From: Diploptera punctata
Lineage: Eukaryota; Arthropoda; Insecta; Blattodea; Blaberidae
Direction of reading: 5' to 3'
Length of the DNA stretch: 64,000 nucleotides
Assembly (NCBI GenBank): GCA_030220185.1
Contig: JASPKZ010010272.1
Location: 4,823,501 to 4,887,500, forward strand
Position numbers and translations under genes: made by a program
Notes under the pieces: model-generated
What the model saw: the letters and a program-made list of their open reading frames with translations, nothing else
Told to the model about the DNA's origin: nothing
The model's database searches: none
Shown: positions 1-10,229 of the stretch, piece after piece
How the letters are laid out: each line of letters begins with the position of its first letter
Position numbering within the stretch: position 1 is the first letter of the stretch

Positions 1-577
1 ACAAGCAGCAACTGTGCTCCTCCTTCCATGATAAATATTCTAACATCATTGCATTTCTTGAATTTAAAGTAAGTGTTCCTTAAAATTCCATACAATGCAC
101 TAATGGAACCCTTGTAATTAATTATATTAATTTTCTCCCTCGTGGCAATTGTTGACTTTTTCTCCTATGGGACACAGGACATCGTCATCAAATTTCAAAA
201 TAGTCCAGCGTAGTAAATATTTCTGAAAATCTTCGAATGGAGTTTAAGTTCCTAGCTTGTTGAGCTTTATTTTTTATTTTGGCAATCAAAAAAAGACACA
301 AATGCCTGTATTGTTTTCTCTTCATCTTTCCCTTCATGGCAAATTCATGAAATTGAACATATTCTGTCTACTTTGCAAAGCCTCCGTTGTAAATTCATGA
401 GTTTTAGAAAAGTTGATGCTTTCACTTAACCCCAGCAACAAAAGTTTTTTTTAGAAATTTATATACAATATATTATAAATCATAATTTGTTCCCGAATAA
501 TTTCCATTTACTAATTTAAAAATTACTCTCACTACTAGACCTTACTCAAAGAGACACTATTTAAGTAATAGATGATG

Positions 578-608
<31 letters not shown>

Positions 609-970
609 GCACTAACTTTTTATTGAGTACAGAAAAATAATATAGACACTCTTCAAATTATGTTCACAAGTTTTAAACAAATAAAAAATAAATATGTAAC
701 ACACACACTTTTACATAAAAATAATACAAACACAAAACTGTATGGGGATTGATTGTTGTTCTGTTTTCTTTTAACTGACCTCAGGTAGAATTCATGACCC
801 AGGACAGAAAAAAAGACATTCTACTCTTGAATTATCTTCAGTACATAATATATCACTCAAATACTTCTATATTCATTTTTCAAATTTTTGTTATGATTGT
901 AATTTTTTTTTGTAATCTGCCCATAATTAATTTATTTCATCTTTCTAGCAATATTAGTGTCAGAAGTTTC
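1..970. other. Intergenic DNA, no gene seen
   Basis: AT-rich sequence with no coding similarity that I recognise. A short open frame at 794-1009 is low-complexity, hydrophobic and unlike any family. It overlaps the left flank of a palindrome and is probably chance. An AAT trinucleotide run lies near 575-604. Confidence 0.5.
575..604. repeat. (AAT)n microsatellite
   Basis: About ten uninterrupted AAT/ATA units following a GATGAT stretch. Confidence 0.85.
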
Positions 971-971
971 A

Positions 972-1184
972 TGAAGAATGAGTCATTTTTTTTATATCTT
1001 ACCTTATAGCTTATGTTTTCTTAAACATGGGAACTGCAGTTTTCAAAAGGAAACATCCATTCCATTTTCAACTGTCATTATGACTCAAAATGTCAGTTGA
1101 AAATGGAATGGATGTTTCCTTTTGAAAACTGCAATTGCCATGTTTAAGAAAACATAAGCTATAAGGTAAGATACTCATTCTTCA
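972..1184. repeat. Palindromic (foldback) element P1
   Basis: The left arm (972-1072) is repeated in inverted orientation at 1084-1184 with few mismatches, so the single strand could fold into a hairpin of about 100 bp. The arms contain GGAATGGATGTTTCC followed by TTTTGAAAAC, a small stem-loop before a GAAAC-like end, as in the other palindromes of this window. The right side is followed by AACCTCATAATGTT (1192-1205), the one-sided tail shared by the family. I infer an inverted-dimer Penelope-like element. Confidence 0.75.
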
Positions 1185-1295
1185 CGAATAAGAACCTCAT
1201 AATGTTATTTCACATATTTAACTATGGATGTAAGAAGCTTGTTTATAATTATCAGAAAAAATGTATCGCTCAGTAATATGAGTCGCACAAAAAAT

Positions 1296-1550
1296 CATTG
1301 GGGCATATCATAGTGCAATTGGTTTATGCTTGCAAGTCTGAAGGTCATGGGTTTGAGTCCGATTGAGTTAGAATTTTAAACTGGAATAATATTCTGGCGA
1401 CACCATTACCCTGGTCAATTCAGCCTTTAATAGAAAAGAGCACCAGGCGCTTGTTCTGGAAATAAATGTGGCTATCACCCAGGAATGGCAACCCAGCTGA
1501 CATCTCGTTCCGACTGTCTAGACCCCCAAGGGCCTCCTAAAAGTCTGTTT
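1296..1550 (+). repeat. Degenerate tRNA-derived SINE (family D)
   Basis: It starts with a decayed tRNA-like head (GGGGCATATCATAGTGCAAT, then GGTTTGAGTCC). A body that matches the clean copy at 62897-63194 follows, including CCAGGCGCTTGTTCTGG and the GACTGTCTAGA segment. There are many substitutions, so this is an old insertion. Confidence 0.65.
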
Positions 1551-1638
1551 CACCAACAGAGGTAATTGTAATTGTTTTACTCCTGTATAATTCATAGCTT
1601 AAACTGGAGTAATATAGTTACCTCTCTTGGTGAAACTA
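1548..1638. repeat. Short inverted repeat
   Basis: TTTCACCAACAGAGGTAA near 1552 is matched in inverted orientation by TTACCTCTCTTGGTGAAA near 1620. The inner arms TTACTCC/GGAGTAA also pair. It is MITE-like or another foldback remnant, joined directly to the 3' end of the preceding SINE. Confidence 0.6.
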
Positions 1639-2009
1639 ACCCTAAGGACTGCAGAGCTATCACTTTTTTACCATAATAAATCATTAAAGAACACATAGAA
1701 CAAAGAACAATAGTTGTATACATAACACTAATTTATTCTTACTTATATACACAAAATGTTTTCATGATTTAGTTCAGGCTGATAAACTGGTGAATCATTA
1801 CTAAAGAAGAAAATCTAATGTAATATGATATTAATTTAATACCTAAATTGTAATACTGAAAATAAATTACTGGAAACATATAATGTCCATCTTAATAGTA
1901 GTTATATACAAAGTATATGGATATTAAACACATTAATGTAATAAGATATACAAATGTTAACACTGCATATTTTGACGTTTAAATATTTATATTCATTACT
2001 TTCTTTTTA

Positions 2010-2100
2010 GGAATTAACACCATGAGGTATTAATTATTTATGTACAATTTTATCACTCACCTCATATTTTTAAAAATGAGGTGAATGATAAAATTGTCCA
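2010..2100. repeat. Palindromic element P2 with one-sided tail
   Basis: Perfect or near-perfect arms of about 25 nt (2041-2065 and 2076-2100) surround a 10-nt AT loop and carry CACCTCAT/ATGAGGTG. AACACCATGAGG lies just to the left (2017-2028), the family tail in inverted orientation. It looks like a very short copy of the foldback family. Confidence 0.65.
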
Positions 2101-2109
2101 CAAGAAATA

Positions 2110-2365
2110 TATTCATATTTGAAGAAGCCGCACTGGCTTTATAATGTAATATAAAATTCCCAAATAAATGTCTTCAAAAGAAGCCGCCATTTGCAAAAGT
2201 TTCATAGTATTTGGTGCGCAAGAACTGACAACGTATATAAGAGATGAATTTGTGTTTAGATTAGAACTCACCAAGATAGCTCAGTGGGTAGAGGATTGAT
2301 CTAGAAAGCCAAAGGTCCTGGGTTGAAGTCCCAGTCTGAGCATATAATTTTTCTCTTCAAATATT
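2110..2365 (+). repeat. tRNA-derived SINE (family A)
   Basis: The body (GAAGAAGCCG... near 2120) is followed by a tRNA-like domain at about 2269-2341. That domain has an A-box-like AGCTCAGTGGGTAGAG, a B-box-like GGGTTGAAGTCCC and a terminal GAGC. The 3' end ATATAATTTTTCTCTTCAAATAT is the signature tail of this family. The anticodon loop does not specify a canonical tRNA, so I do not call a functional tRNA gene. Confidence 0.75.
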
Positions 2366-2374
2366 AGTAAAATT

Positions 2375-2450
2375 AATGCCTAAACTGGAATTTGAGTCCG
2401 ATGTATCTGGTTCTCCATATCAACGCACTAAACCATTGTACAACTTAGGG
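2375..2450 (-). repeat. Decayed tRNA-like repeat, inverted to its neighbour
   Basis: Read on the minus strand it gives AATGGTTTAGTGCG, then a B-box-like GGACTCAAATTCC and a GTTTAGGC end. It forms an inverted pair with the plus-strand copy at 2479-2553. Confidence 0.55.
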
Positions 2451-2478
2451 ATTTAACTTAAAACGGAAATGTTTCTCT

Positions 2479-2553
2479 CTTATGTAGCACAGTGGTTTAG
2501 TGATCTGGTACAGAGGAGAACCTGAGACCTTGGGATTAAATCCCAGTTTAAGC
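2479..2553 (+). repeat. Decayed tRNA-like repeat
   Basis: AGCACAGTGGTTTAGTGATC and GGGATTAAATCCC correspond to degenerate A and B boxes. It is followed by the family A tail (TTTTTCCCTTCAAACATTA). Confidence 0.55.
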
Positions 2554-3089
2554 ATACATTTTTCCCTTCAAACATTAATATATCCTTCAGTGTGAAAATT
2601 ATGTCCATACTAATATAGTGAGATACAAATTTTCTAACACATTTTATTTCTATAGCAAACTTTTATAACACTATGTTTTTCTAAACACTCTTTTACTGAA
2701 TAATAATATGCATGTTTCTAATTAATAAACGAGTTTTAATAACTAGGAAACGATAGTACAAAAAAAAAAGATCTTTCACAGTTATAAAGATAAAAATTAG
2801 CTTTTTCTCCAGAACATATCCATGATAATTTGAGTGCAAGGAAATAAATAAGCAGTAGCATGATGTGACATCATAAATGGGCAAGCAGCTGGGGGGGGGG
2901 GAGAGAAACCAAGCGCCTAAGTTCTTCCACTACATCCTGCCTCTATCTGCCATCATATAATGCACACACTTTCATAGTATATTACACTAGAGGAATACAT
3001 AAGAAAATTAGCACATTACTAATTTATGATACTATTGAAACTGCAGGTTCATGGCCACCAGGACATAAGCTCTCTACATCCCTATTCTG

Positions 3090-3470
3090 AATTAATATTT
3101 TCCAATCATCTCCGTATAATTTATCTCCTCAAATCATAGTTAATATTTTTCTCCCATCTCATTTTTGGCCTACCTACATGGCATTTTTCATCTAATTTTC
3201 CTATTTGCTACACAATGTTTCCGTTCCCCTCTTTCATTCCCCATTTGTGCCATATGCCACGCTCATCATAGTCTAAGACTATCCGGTTTCTTATAAAAAA
3301 TTATGTAGCTCACTGTTATACAGTATTCTCCATTCACCTGTCAGTTTGCCTCTCTTTGGTCCAAACATTTTTCTAAGAACTTCATCCTTGAATATTCGTA
3401 ATCTTTTTTCCTCCCTTAAAGTAAGAGTCCATGTTTCATACCCATCTAATATAACTGGAAGAATAAGTAC
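3090..3470 (-). pseudogene. LINE reverse-transcriptase C-terminal remnant
   Basis: In translation the minus strand gives a decayed copy of the region after the RT domain of insect non-LTR retrotransposons. Near 3425-3465 it reads YETWTLTLREE, then a KEVLRKMFG-like segment and a GRPKMRWE-like segment near 3170. Frameshifts and stops interrupt it. The element is 5'-truncated and dead. Confidence 0.65.
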
Positions 3471-3558
3471 TATATATTTTTAATGTCTTTTTGAGAAGGA
3501 AATTAGCACATATAAAGACAAATTCATCAAGTGTGCACAGAGAATCATTTTAACAATT

Positions 3559-4648
3559 TTAAGGAATAATTTTTGTTATAGGATCACCATGTGTTTTTCT
3601 GTGTGTATTCATCAAGGTCCTGGTAACAAAGTCCTTATTGCAAATAGTACATTTATATGGTCTTTCTCCTGTGTGATATCGTTTATGAATAGAAAGTGGT
3701 GATGCTTGAGTGAAAGATTTTCCACAGATATTACATACATAAGGTCGCTTCCCCGTATGAGTCACCATGTGAATTCGCAAAACACTTTGCCTTGCAAATG
3801 ACTTGCCACATATTTCACATATATTAGGTTTTTCTCCAGTGTGCAATTGTTTGTGGTCTCTCAAACTTGATCGAGATGTTAGTCCTTTTCCACAAATGTC
3901 ACAAAGATGAAGCTTCTGACCAGCATGCATTTTTCTATGATGGTACATACCACTCCTTGAGCGAAACAGTTTATTGCAAACTTGACATTTAAATTCCTCA
4001 TTCCTGTGATTTTTGGTCTTGTGGTAATACAATTCAGAGTTTTTAAAAAAGCTCTCTTCACACATATCGCACTTGAAAGCAGCGACTCCTAAATGAACAT
4101 TCATGTGCTCTTTCTGTTCACATTTTGTGTAGTATCCTCTCCCACATTCTTCACAATGCCCCAAGTACAATTTTGTATGCCTCATCTCATGTGTTTGGAA
4201 TAAAGCTCTGTTGTTGGATGAATAAGAACACTGGTTACATTTGAAAGCTTTATCTGCAGTGTGCGTGACTTTAATATGTGAATTCAGCTGACACTTTAAG
4301 TGAAATGCACTTTTGCATTGAGGACATGGAAAAGGTCGGATGGCATTATGCTTCATTTTGTGCCTATTTACATATTTCATATTTTTGAATACTTTCCCAC
4401 AGATTGGACAAGCACATTCAGCACTATTTGCAATAGATGGTGAGTTGTTAGTATTTGAAATTGGATCTAAAGGATCCATTTCCTCAAACAGCGAATCAAT
4501 TTTATTCCCTTCTCCTTCATTTGCTCTAAGATTTGATTTCCCTGTAACTGCGCTTGCAGAATTTGCTAATGTCAGAATAGGTTGATTAAAACTTGATGAA
4601 GCTTCAGGAAATGTTAAACACATCCTCTGAACAGCATGTGTTGATAAC
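3559..4648 (-). CDS. C2H2 zinc-finger protein, terminal exon (10 fingers)
   Basis: Likely a nuclear DNA-binding protein. The exon begins at 4648, straight after the acceptor TTCTCTTCTTTCTAG. The first in-frame Met is at 4623, but the frame stays open back to the acceptor and the first base completes a split codon, so an upstream exon is expected. A low-complexity N-terminal part of about 85 residues rich in Ser, Asn and acidic residues leads into ten C2H2 fingers: CPICGKVF, CPQCKSAF, CNQCSYSS, CEECGRGY, CDMCEESF, CQVCNKLF, CDICGKGL, CEICGKSF, CNICGKSF and CTICNKDF. TGEKP and TGERP linkers join the last fingers. All cysteines and histidines are present. It is the most divergent member on the left of the cluster and has no tandem copy. 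DNA target unknown. Confidence 0.9.
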
Positions 4649-5190
4649 CTAGAAAGAAGAGAAACTAATTATAATCTTCTTTAAAACCGAGCACCAAAGT
4701 ATTCAAATCGCAATAATTTCTTGAAATATCTGTATAACAATTAATTTGCATATTAACCCACATGGTAAAATTCAGTTTCAATATTTTCCTGAAAGATACA
4801 GGTTATTCATAAATAATCATAAAACCAAATATTAGCCTTGAAACGAGAATTACACATACTTATATAAAGACATGGTAGTTATGGATGGAATTTAATGAAA
4901 TGACGGCAATAGAAGAATTTGCCAAAGTTTTAGGTTTAACTGCTTCCTAAAATAGAAACATAGCAAATATTCAAATTCAATCTTTTGTGAGCGTTAAATA
5001 TCCAAAATATGCTGCTACAATCACTTTAACTTCAGTTCCTCTTTGAAGAAACTCAAATCCATTAATTTCTATCAAGTGACTTCTATAAAAACGCAAATAT
5101 TGCACGTAGAGACTAATGTAGGGTCTCAAGACTGTGTTTTAAATACATACTAGAAAGCTAATCTGGTGATTCAATTATCACTGTAAGTCT
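4649..5190. other. Intron or intergenic sequence upstream of the 3559-4648 exon
   Basis: This begins with the acceptor and polypyrimidine tract (4649-4665). Beyond that it is AT-rich with no recognised exon. Confidence 0.4.
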
Positions 5191-5194
5191 GGAC

Positions 5195-5500
5195 AATAAA
5201 ACCCTCCTTGCAGGTAATATATTTCCGATGTCCTCTCTTGCTTGTTTGTGTTTTACGTACTTGTGAATTTTAAGAGATGATATTTCAGTAAACATTTTCT
5301 CACAGGCATCACAGCTTTAAAGATATTCTCCTGATGTGTCTACTTAGAAAACAAAGCATTCAAAGCCAAATGAAACATCTGCCAAAAATATTACAAATAT
5401 GGTGACCCTCACTTCCGTGTAGATGTTTAGAGTTTCCTCATATTAAGCCCACTTGCATCGAAGACTACCTCTGCAAATGTCTCAAACATTCATACAATGT
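5195..5500 (-). pseudogene. Zinc-finger gene relic
   Basis: The minus strand at about 5255-5325 still encodes one recognisable finger (CDACEKMF...SLKIH...VKH, C-x2-C-x12-H-x4-H), preceded by a decayed TGE-type linker containing a stop. Further upstream (about 5375-5420) a second finger start reads HHICNIFGRCF, with the second cysteine changed to Phe. Stops and frameshifts separate the pieces. I infer a dead twelfth member of the cluster. Confidence 0.6.
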
Positions 5501-6060
5501 AGCTTGGAACTTCTTGCAAATAATAACTTTTTAAACAATAACATGACAATTTTACGTTATAAGAAATCAAATTTTGAGTTCCCCCCCCCAAATGTGTATT
5601 CATATTCTCCTCCTGCTACTGCAATAATAACCATTTCCACATACCAATACTTCATAACATCCTGTATGAAACTTGAAGATGTCTCATTATATGCATAAAT
5701 CAGCGTTATTGTCAAATAATTTTATTGCACACATCAAATTGTAAATCGAAAATCAGCTAGTTATGTGCTTATTCTAGAAGTGTATGAACAATTTACTCCT
5801 AAAATAAAAATCCTTGGAATAGAGAGGAAATAGGAACTAATGATTTCTCTTTATATTTTTTTATGTGGTTTGGTAAATATAACATTTCTCAAAATTAGTT
5901 CACATAAAAGAATGTCATATGTGGCAGAGAAACATTCATTTCTGAATTGTATGTAAAAACTTCAATGCTTGATTTTACTGTGCAAGATATAAAAACATTT
6001 GTTGGGATTGAGGCAATATAAGTTAAAAATTTCATTGGAGCAGAATTTGTTGTCAATATA
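5500..6060. other. Intergenic DNA, nothing recognised
   Basis: AT-rich, with a C8 run at 5581-5588. The open frame at 5453-5698 runs across the zinc-finger relic in antisense and is not credible. Confidence 0.4.
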
Positions 6061-6066
6061 GAATGA

Positions 6067-6240
6067 ATGTTCCCTCACCTAATAACAAACAATAGAAGAA
6101 CTATGAAAATTCTCTCAACTACTACCAATGCTAAATAATCTATGATGTGAATACCAGTTGAGCTATCCTTCATTGCAATTCAATGAGACCAAATATTTAC
6201 CATGATACTTGAAACAATGCACAATTGTGTTTGAAACCAT
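6067..6240. repeat. Array-unit segment
   Basis: This matches sequence at 9838-9990, 16615-16780 and 30410-30440 (shared words AACTATGAAAA, CTCTCAACTACTA and CCATGAT.CTTGAAACA). It marks the repeated unit that carries the zinc-finger array. Confidence 0.6.
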
Positions 6241-6257
6241 GATATCATGGAAAACAA

Positions 6258-6304
6258 GAATTCTATGAGGTGAGTTATTAAAAAATGTTCTCCGATGAAT
6301 TTCA
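6258..6304. repeat. Foldback-element fragment
   Basis: TATGAGGTGAGTTATTAAAA followed by TGTTCTCCGATGAATT matches one end of the palindrome at 54848-55144. It is a solo arm in front of unit A. Confidence 0.55.
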
Positions 6305-6566
6305 AAGCCATTAAAATACATACATTAAACGCTCATCTAAGGGAAAATGTAATACTTTTTACTTTATATTAAACATGAAAAAAAGTATGGTCATAAATTT
6401 CTGTAATTCTTCACTGATTTAACTTTAATTAAATTTTAAATTATTTATGGTAATGAAATTCTATTTTGCCTTATTGAGTTAAAATATTCAGATTAATCGG
6501 CTTAGAAAATGTTCAAACACATTCTTCAACGCTCCATCTTTAGCTTAAAAAATGTTCAAATCCAGG

Positions 6567-7443
6567 CTACAAGGGTTCACCATGTACCTTTTGGTGTGTT
6601 TTAAGTAATGTTTTAGTCACAAAATCTTTTTCACAAATTGAACAAGAATATGGACGATAGCCTGTATGGTATCTTTTGTGGATGGTAAGTGTAGACAACT
6701 GTGTGTAACTTTTTCCACAAACATTGCACTTATAAGGACGTTCTCCAGTGTGTGTTCGCATGTGGGTTATCATATATTTGTGACTATTAAATGATTTACC
6801 ACATATATCACAAGTGCTAGATTTCTCCCCTGTATGAATACGTTTATGGGCTGCTAATGATCCCACTGATGTAACAGCTTTTCCACATATATCACAGAGA
6901 TGTATATTTGTCCCTTCATGGGATTTCATATGACGTTTTAATGTAACAGTGTTACTAAATTTTTTATTACATTGTGTGCATTCTTGGGGAGTACTTAAAT
7001 GTATCATACGTGTGTGACCATTCAACAACTTTTTTGTGGTAAATTCCTTGCCACAGTAATTGCAAGCAAATGGCTTTTGTCCGCTGTGTAGATTTTCATG
7101 ACCTTGCAAATCTGTTGCAGAAAAACAACCATATCCACAAATTTTACAGACGTGGGTATATTGACCAAAATGACGTCGTTTATGTGTATTAAGACCATGT
7201 TTAAAATGAGTAGCATATCCACAAATATCACAAACATGATTCTTATCATCTCTATGAGTTCTGCCATGGTTGTGCAACTGGTTCTTACTTTTAAAACGCT
7301 TGTTACATATATCACATGGGAAGATTTTATCATAATGTGTGAATCTGTGAGCATAAAGTGCATTTTTGGTTAATAGCTTGCCACAAATCCGACATTGCTT
7401 CATATCAGGATTAGGAAAGCTAACCATTTCTCTCTCCAGAAAC
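6567..7443 (-). CDS. C2H2 zinc-finger terminal exon, array unit A (10 fingers)
   Basis: A putative nuclear DNA-binding protein. The exon starts at 7443 after the acceptor CTTTTCTTTTCTAG, and coding begins RFLEREMVS. The Met codon at 7475 and the peptide MFMHISLFFS lie in the polypyrimidine tract, so I reject them as the natural start. Ten fingers follow: CRICGKLL, CDICNKRF, CDICGYAT, CKICGYGC, CNYCGKEF, CTQCNKKF, CDICGKAV, CDICGKSF, CNVCGKSY and CSICEKDF. Finger 1 has only 11 residues between its second Cys and first His, a trait of the whole array. Finger 6 reads CNKKF where the sisters have CGKKF. Unit A is the only copy without the RNase H LINE downstream of its stop, which suggests it branched first. 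Confidence 0.9.
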
Positions 7444-7475
7444 CTAGAAAAGAAAAGAGAAATGTGCATAAACAT
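7444..7475 (-). promoter_or_regulatory. 3' splice acceptor and polypyrimidine tract, unit A
   Basis: Read on the minus strand this gives ATTTCTCTTTTCTTTTCTAG before the first coding G. The same acceptor, in the same codon phase, precedes all eleven zinc-finger exons of the window, and in the five non-array exons the tract is a variant of the TTCTCTTCTTTCTAG type. Confidence 0.8.
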
Positions 7476-7828
7476 GGCGACTCTATCTATGTAGATACCA
7501 CATAAAATACTCCAAAATAAAACTACCTAAGCTTGAAAGAAGAAAAATTATTCTTTACATTTAAATAAAAAATAAAGAATGAGAAATCGAAAGGAAAGGG
7601 ATATTTTATGTTACTATATCCCCCATCTACTCTATGCTTAAATATCCCTTTCATACATTTCAAATAATCTTTACTTCAAGTACTTGCTGGAAATACATAC
7701 AACATTCATTTTCCGTTGGCTATTCTCATTCCTTCTGGCAAATCACTCAATGCACCTGAACCACAGTAAGATAATATATATTAATAACGAATCACTCTCA
7801 GATAAAAATTTGATATTTACTGTATTTG

Positions 7829-7945
7829 AAATTTCATGTTCCTTCGTTTTGGATTGCACATAATCCTCAGTTTTTGAATTCTTAATATTCTCTTCAACAT
7901 CTGGCTTAACTTACATTTTGTATTTAATTTCCTTCCATGTTTGTA
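7829..7945 (-). pseudogene. Decayed linker-coding relic of a zinc-finger exon (unit A)
   Basis: About 115 bp closely match the 42130-42250 coding segment of the 41268-42459 exon, which encodes KLKPDVEEIIKVSKTEG and neighbouring residues. One T is missing in CATCTGGCTTAACTT (the intact exon has CTGGCTTTAAC), which breaks the frame. The relic lies about 390 bp upstream of the live exon, in what is now intron. Confidence 0.75.
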
Positions 7946-8310
7946 TATTTTTCTCTTCAAATATAACTTGTCCTTCAGTGAGAAGTATTAAATTAATAAT
8001 AAAACATTAATAGAATCCATACTGGCTTTACAAAGTAATGTTTAATTTCTCAATAAAAGTCTTCTTAAAAAAAAAGCTGTCATTTGCATGATCTAGCAAT
8101 GGTTCGCAGCATTTGGTGTTCAGGAATTAACAGTGTGAAAGAAAAAAAATTGCATTTAGACTGAAGTGCTCAGGTAGCTCAGTTGGTAAAGAACTGGCAT
8201 AGAATGCAAAAGGTCCTGGATTCAAAAACCAGTCTGAGCTTATATTTTTCTCTTCAAATATAATTTGTCCTTCAGTGAGAATATTAAATTAATAATAAAA
8301 ACATTGAATA
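7946..8310 (+). repeat. tRNA-derived SINE (family A), unit A copy
   Basis: A tRNA-like domain at 8168-8239 starts GCTCAGGTAGCTCAGTTGG and ends CTGAGC, so the acceptor stem can pair over six bases. The B-box-like GGATTCAAAAACC is slightly decayed. The TTTTTCTCTTCAAATATAA motif occurs both before (about 7949) and after (about 8243) the copy, indicating a tandem or dimeric arrangement. Sister copies lie at 20724-20795 and 23797-23868. Confidence 0.75.
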
Positions 8311-8660
8311 CTATGTATAATAATCTAATTCTGTTCTTCTGGAATTAAAAGGCAGAAGGCTTAATTATCCCCACCTCCATTTATTGTTTTTTCTGACACT
8401 TCCCTATTAAAGAAGAAAATGGATTTTTGAAATTACTATGACCTATTATCAAGCTGGACTTGGGTTACACAAATAAAATAATTATATTTGGAAGTTACAA
8501 AATTTTGCTCTACAAAACATAAGAAACCTAGAATGAAATACATAAATAAACCAATATTTAATTAATCAATTGAGTTGGCGTTTACTTGATGAAAATCCAT
8601 ATCTATTAATCAAATAAAAATAAACTGCAAGTTTTATTTTCATTTAATTAACAATGTTTA
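8310..8660. other. Array-unit spacer
   Basis: AT-rich spacer shared with units B-D, for example AATTATCCCCACCTCC and CCTATTAAAGAAGAAAATGG. No gene seen. Confidence 0.5.
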
Positions 8661-8664
8661 ATTA

Positions 8665-8667
8665 TAC

Positions 8668-8693
<26 letters not shown>
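8665..8693. repeat. (TA)n microsatellite
   Basis: An uninterrupted AT dinucleotide run within the spacer of unit A. Confidence 0.9.
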
Positions 8694-8698
<5 letters not shown>

Positions 8699-8984
8699 AG
8701 CATGTACAATCAATACCCAATCCATATCATACTACCAGTGATTTGAGTCCATAAGAGTTGAAAATCTTCACATAAACCAAACTACTCCTATACATGAAAA
8801 ACATTTCAATTCATCCCGATTGCAAGACGCTTCTGACTAAGTGTAATATTACCTTAATATTATCTCTTGCCTATGAGTATTCTTTCAAATCAGACAAGGG
8901 AACTGTCAACCATTGCATTCTGAAACCAACCTTCAAATTTCTTCTAGAGAAGCAATGGGATGTACCAAGAGCATGTGCAAAAAC

Positions 8985-9270
8985 TTATCTGCTAGTTTTA
9001 ACTGCAAGATACTTGTTAAGAGGATTGAAAATCAAACGCTTAAATGGTATGGCCATGTACAAAGAATGGAAAATGAAAGATGACCAAAAAATATATACCA
9101 ATGGTCACCCCCTGGAAGAAATAAACGTGGCAGACCAAGATGAAAATGGAAAACCTACGTCATAACTATAATGGATGATAGGTATTTGGAAGAGGGAGAT
9201 TGGAATGATAGAGATAAATGGAAACTGAAGACGGCAAACCTATAAATGGGGAAAAACTGAAGAAGAATAA
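8985..9270 (+). pseudogene. LINE reverse-transcriptase C-terminal remnant
   Basis: Around 9025-9160 the plus strand encodes, across frames, a decayed LKWYGHVQRMENER-like segment followed by GRNKRGRPRWKWK, the typical tail of insect LINE ORF2. A WNDRDKWKL-like end follows. A frameshift splits the two parts, and the open frame from 8794 reads the wrong phase over most of it. The end is AAGAAGAATAAA. Confidence 0.65.
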
Positions 9271-9339
9271 AACACTAAAATTCAGTGCCAAATATCTCAT
9301 TTAAACTGTAGGAAAGTAATAAAATTTGTGAACTGATAG

Positions 9340-10020
9340 ATTGGATAACTCTTACTACCTGCCGTCCACACAGCATCCTGCCTCACTACACTCCTACTCA
9401 AGCAGGAATTCCATCTGCTCTATACAGAGGGTTGCCATTGCTGGATTCTGGTACATCACAATGCTTCTCTGGCAGAAATTTCAAGGTAGGTTTCGGCATG
9501 CAATGGATGACAGTTCCCTTGTGAGGACTTAGTACACCTAATAATTATCCTGTTGGTACATGAGTGTTTTCACTGAGAAATTTTCTTGTACAAAAGGAAC
9601 CAATACATTCCCTAAAATGTATAAATATGAAGCCACATACATATCCTGTGGCTGCATTCTAGAATTCCTTCCCGTACATATGAAATCAACTATAAATATT
9701 ATGCACTTTGCAATCTGATCCTACATGATTCACATAACATAAATCAGTGTCAGAAGCCACAATATATGCAGCGTCATTCATTCACTGCACCTGAAATAAT
9801 TACTTTGTCAGACAAAATTACAATCCTCTAATCGAAGTTCCCTCATCTACTATCAAAGAATAGAAGAACTATGAAAACTCTCTCAACTACTAGCAATATT
9901 AAACAATCTATGATGTGGATACCAGTCGACTCTCCTTTGTAGTTCAATGAGACCTAATATTTACCATGATTCTTGAAACAGCACACAGCTTATGCACAAC
10001 CTCGGAAGTTATATTAGACA
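9340..10020. repeat. Array-unit spacer duplicated at 16130-16800
   Basis: A stretch of several hundred bases closely matches the same position in unit B (shared CTCCTACTCAAGCAGGAATT and GGTTGCCATTGCTGGATTCT). It includes a short open frame without family similarity, so I treat it as non-coding. Confidence 0.6.
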
Positions 10021-10229
10021 TATAGTTCATAGGGCTGTTAGAACCTTTGTTATCAAAGCAAAGATCCTCCCCAATTATAAAATGCTTGATCTACCAAAAC
10101 AGCAATTTTTTTACATCATCACAAAAGTTTTCCCCACTTATACATAGAAACAGGGACTCCCAACTATTATAGCAGCCATGATATCAGAATAGGAGAACAA
10201 AAAACATAGTGATATCGATTGTTGAGTTA

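Noticed and set aside
794..1009. 71-residue open frame
   Set aside because: Hydrophobic, AT-driven, no family similarity, and it runs into the arm of a palindrome.
7098..7373. Plus-strand 91-residue frames antisense to the array exons (also at 14191, 19669, 22712, 27240, 34536)
   Set aside because: They recur only because the exons are paralogous. They are shadows of the zinc-finger frame.
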